From the NCBI GenBank assembly GCA_019055375.1, contig JAHQIW010004264.1, positions 1 through 64,000 on the forward strand: a stretch of 64,000 nucleotides of DNA. Direction: 5' to 3'. The translations under genes were made by a program, and so were the position numbers. The stretch comes from Parelaphostrongylus tenuis (lineage: Eukaryota > Nematoda > Chromadorea > Rhabditida > Metastrongylidae). Each line of letters starts with the position of its first letter. The stretch's first letter is position 1. Below the pieces are notes generated by a model. The model was not told the DNA's origin and ran no database searches. It saw only the letters and a list, made by a program, of their open reading frames with translations. Positions 60,826 to 64,000 of this stretch are shown here, one piece after another.

Positions 60826-62125
60826 CTCTAAACATTCTCACAAAGTGTATCAAAGATTCACAACGAGGTTTAAGAACAGTAGATTAGAAGGAGTATATCA
60901 ACTTTTCTATCAGGTTAAATTAGTCTGTCTATCTACTGGACATGCTTGCACTTTATTCCATAGTTTACACTTCATCCTCTAGCTTACAGAAGAGAAGAAA
61001 TGATTTTATGTATTTTGTAACGCGTACTCGGACCAGTGTTCGCTTTTGTTACTTCCGATGTGTTTTTCAATGACACTATTTTAGATGTCTATATTTCAAT
61101 GTGCTCTAATTTTGACGATTTGCATGACAGGTAGTTCTTTTCAGTACCTTGTTTCTGTATATTCAATAAAGGCGCTCAAATTACAATAAAATCTTCACTA
61201 CTTACAAAATATATCTGCACGAAAATTGTGTAAACGATATGGAAGTTGGAAATTTTTTTTATTCGCTTAGATTGTGGCATTGACAATGAATTTTGTGTTA
61301 TTTCAAAAGCACAGTAAACACATATGGCATTTTAATTGGTTTTTATGCCCTGGAAAATGTTATATTGTGCCACATTGCTCGGTTTTGTGGTAAATCCTTA
61401 AAGTGTCAGATTTCACAAATCTTCATCGTATTTCTCTAGCTCATAGCGTAGTGAATTATAGCCAGACTTTTCAACGCCAAGCTTTTATATTTGCTAGAGG
61501 ACAATAAAATCTATCTTCCAGCACTTATGGATTTCCAAGAGATGCATCGTAAACTGAATTTTATTGAACACCGTTAGTGATTATCTAGTGCATGTCTCAT
61601 TGGAAAATGATCTGCGAAAGCCCACTGATATATTAAGTCAATGTTACTATTCCGCAGTCATGTCTGATCCCTAGTTATTGTACACGGAGAGTTGAAAGAC
61701 AATGGATCTCGGAGCGTCATTAAGCCAAAGACAACACATCCTAGCGTTGTAATACCTTACACGTATCCTTATCTCGATACTTTCAAATGTTTTCCATAGG
61801 GCAGCCGAAACAGAGATCGAAAAACATCGTTGGTTTTCCCGTTGTTTTTACAGCGCATATGATCTGTATATATCAGTTTGCTCAGTTTCACCCCTTTTCG
61901 TCACATGCAGTGTTTTCACTTCTACTAAGTACTAACAACACTTGTGTTTCCAGCCTATTCATTATAGGCAAGGTTTCAACAGAACGGCATTTATCAATTC
62001 CTAAGCGATGACCAAGTAGTTGACTTTTTTTACAACATCGTGGAGGTGATAGCATGTATCTTGGTATATACACTGGATTTTTCTGCCTTAAAATCAGAAG
62101 GACGAAAGGATAAAGCTCTGATTAA
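60826..62125. other. no recognised gene
   Basis: AT-rich, with no motif-bearing open frame and no recognised repeat. Confidence 0.4.
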
Positions 62126-62129
62126 TTTC

Positions 62130-62400
62130 GTGAGGGACGCGCCATGCATTCGTTTTCAATCCTCAGCCTCGTTTCAGCCAGTTGTTTACGCACATTTAAT
62201 ATTTAAGATGACTCGCGTGACCTACCGATTTATCAAGCCAATGTGATATCCCTTCAAACAAGTCTGGTTTCAATATACTAGCCCCGAAGGGATGGAAAGC
62301 TCGATGAACCATGAGTACAAGATCAAACTATTGACCACGTGTGCGGCGCACAGCACATCTAACCGATTCGTCACAGACCTCTAGAAAGGTCGGACAAAGC
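62130..62400 (-). pseudogene. unidentified repeated coding fragment, copy 2
   Basis: On the - strand, FDLVLMVHRAFH (about 62,325-62,289), preceded by RTRGQ and a stop, matches RHTRGKLFDFALMAYQAFH of the 23.5-kb copy. Further on, NEAED and RMHG match NEAKTEDGRMEH. Several stops and frame changes: a dead copy. Confidence 0.45.
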
Positions 62401-62409
62401 GATGTTTTA

Positions 62410-62540
62410 GAGCAGTGTTTTTATCCGTCCAAAGACGTGCAGTGCCATTGTGTCGGCTCCCTTCGTTAGTCAGCCAGGAACGAGGGATCGAACCAGCTAC
62501 CAATTCTTTGTCTACAGTACAGCATGTTGAAAAAAATGCG
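62410..62540. repeat. weak tRNA-like stretch
   Basis: GGGATCGAACCAGCTACC resembles an inverted B box. The rest is diverged. Confidence 0.25.
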
Positions 62541-63061
62541 CTATGTGTGCTCTCTATTCAGCATAACAATGAGGAATTTTCATTCCACGATTTGTCATTC
62601 TACTTCATGATAATGCTCTCGATCTTGTGAACGTGGAGTTTGCTCAATTAATGTTCAGCCGGTGTGATTGCTTCTCAGTATTGAGTCTTTTGGAATTGAT
62701 TTGCCATCTATATCATCTTACAAATCAGCACGAGTAGCTCGCCGACCACAGATGTAAGAAGCCGTCAAGATCATTTACTTTAACTGTGCTCGCTCCATCA
62801 TCATCTTAGCATACTGCATCTTCGCATCAAAATACTCGGATGACTCTGACATTCCAGTTGTCTTCGGAATATTCAAAATTGTAGCAAAATGATGTTAGAA
62901 TTCATTCATACTCAAAAGAACAGTTATCGATTTTTTAGTGGCGTGCATTTCATGCTTTCAAAACCATTAAGTTATTTTGAAAAGCTCTTCAGAAAAAGAG
63001 CAGTGTCCTTCAAAGGTTTGCTGTCAGCTGACTTTGAGAAAAAAATTTTTTATTATTATAG

Positions 63062-63180
63062 GTACATACAGTATTTCAATATTAGACGCCTACCTATCAG
63101 CAAATCAGAAGGAACGACGACAAGGAATGTTGAACGTACGATTTCGTCCACTTTTGCATTTGAAGGGCGATGATGACTGG
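63062..63180 (+). CDS. possible internal exon, unidentified
   Basis: Preceded by TTATTATTATAG and followed by a GTATGA donor. The 39 codons read TYSISILDAYLSANQKERRQ, then GMLNVRFRPLLHLKGDDDW. The sharp splice signals and charged, codon-like composition suggest a real exon, or a surviving one. No neighbouring exon was identified and I do not recognise the protein. Confidence 0.4.
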
Positions 63181-63323
63181 GTATGATCCATATTTCTATT
63201 CCTAAATTACATTCGGCTGGTTTGCAGTTCTTCTTTTGTAAGCCAGTAATGAGGTTTTGACAACACAATCCCTTTTAAATTTTTTCTGTTTTGACTGCCA
63301 CTTGCAGTGGTATGATTTTATAG

Positions 63324-63460
63324 TATACCCAATATGTGGAGTGCTGTGCAAAAACGTCGGTAGTGCAACGGTTAGCATACGCTTCCGGAAAGAGTGAGAT
63401 CTGGGTTCGAATCCCGGCTAACGCAGACGTTTTTGCACAGCACTCCACATATTGGGTATA
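63324..63460 (+). mobile_element. tRNA-like element T2 in perfect inverted repeats
   Basis: A perfect 34-bp inverted repeat (63,324-63,357, beginning TATACCCAATATGTGGAGTG; 63,427-63,460) encloses a 69-base tRNA-like unit on the + strand. The unit has an A box GGTAGTGCAACGGTTAGCAT, a T arm CTGGGTTCGAATCCCGG with five pairs, and a canonical B box. The enclosed ends do not form a normal acceptor stem or CCA-ready terminus, so it is a mobile, pol III-competent-looking element rather than a tRNA gene. Confidence 0.8.
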
Positions 63461-63477
63461 CAATTCCTTCTGACAAC

Positions 63478-63530
63478 TGACGTTTCGGCGGTTGTGCTTT
63501 TTCTGAGCATGGAAAGATTAAATTGTCTAC
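63478..63530 (-). repeat. isolated hammerhead-like half (H7)
   Basis: The - strand has CCGCCGAAACGTCAGTTGTC preceded by a diverged GCTCAGAAAAAGC. It resembles the GAAACGTC half of H2. No partner end was found, perhaps because it lies beyond the window or was lost. Confidence 0.35.
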
Positions 63531-64000
63531 AACCTTGCAGTCAAACATCTCCATTAACTTAACACAAAACTAATAAACTTAAATTCTAACTAAATCTCGA
63601 GCAAAAAGATTTTCCCACACCGTCACCGTTTTTCATGAGTTTTTCACTGAGTTTTCCGAATGGAGATCAATCACGTAGCGCTCACACAGAGTGCTAATGC
63701 ACATCTTACACCGAAGCATCAGCTATGTATACCGTGTCATATGACGCGTAACGAAGAACCCCCACCGATTCATGTTTAGAATCATGGAATTTATTTTTCT
63801 TTCTTGAGAATCTTATGCGTTACAGTTTTTTTGTTCCGCTGCCGAAATGGTGACGACTGTTTCAAAATCCTTTCCCTCATCTGTCTGTGTCCTATGCAAA
63901 CCTGTCGGTGTATTTGGTCTAATCGGTGAGCTGAAAGCTAAATCTAATACCCCCTTGTATTTGCGTGAGATACAGACATGTAACGGAAGGATTTTCAAGT
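63531..64000. other. no recognised feature
   Basis: No coding or repeat signal that I can support. Confidence 0.4.

Noticed and set aside
1..64000. CRISPR array, rRNA genes, spliced-leader genes, bacterial contamination
   Set aside because: No regularly spaced direct repeats, no rRNA or spliced-leader core recognised, and intron-containing genes throughout.

Overview
The window looks like nuclear DNA from a parasitic nematode, probably a strongylid such as a hookworm. The evidence is short introns with TTTCAG/TTTTAG-type acceptors, a degraded mcm-2 locus with nematode-like intron structure, RTE-clade and mariner remnants, and a very dense load of short inverted-repeat and tRNA-derived repeats. 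No bacterial operons, rRNA genes or CRISPR arrays were seen. The species call is inference.

Left end (1-5.2 kb) is the only clearly gene-like part: the last two exons of a + strand gene (468-659), a seven- or eight-exon - strand gene of about 270-320 aa (1,240-4,910, possibly to 5,200), and two + strand exons nested in one of its introns (3,172-3,657). None could be named. From 5.4 to 13.3 kb there are tRNA-like elements, SINEs, a 5'-truncated RTE retrotransposon (7,975-10,360, - strand) and two inverted mariner remnants (11.5-12.65 kb).

13.4-21.2 kb holds a recognisable mcm-2 (replicative helicase subunit) in at least 15 exon pieces on the + strand. It has an in-frame stop, a changed Walker B aspartate, a frameshift, a collapsed exon junction and no visible zinc-finger exon, with SINE, tRNA-like and foldback repeats in its introns. 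It is best read as a pseudogene.

21.2-32.5 kb is repeat-rich, with a 1.5-kb near-perfect hairpin (25.69-27.23 kb) and a few unidentified coding-like fragments. 32.5-50.6 kb is one giant inverted repeat: two arms of about 7.5 kb around a spacer of about 3 kb. Each inner end is a piece of the same RTE element, and the spacer carries two foldback repeats plus a copy of a 0.79-kb sequence also found at 29.0 kb.

50.6-64 kb is again repeats with a few isolated candidate exons (56,151; 63,062).

The most unusual theme is a set of short terminal-inverted-repeat elements (about 1.9, 4.4, 12.7, 53.1, 60.0 and 60.6 kb) whose terminal repeats contain sequences resembling hammerhead ribozymes: CUGANGA, a short hairpin, GAAA, then a short palindrome, with a pairable stem I in the best copies. 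A second theme is tRNA-like units enclosed in perfect inverted repeats (63.3 kb, 10.6 kb).
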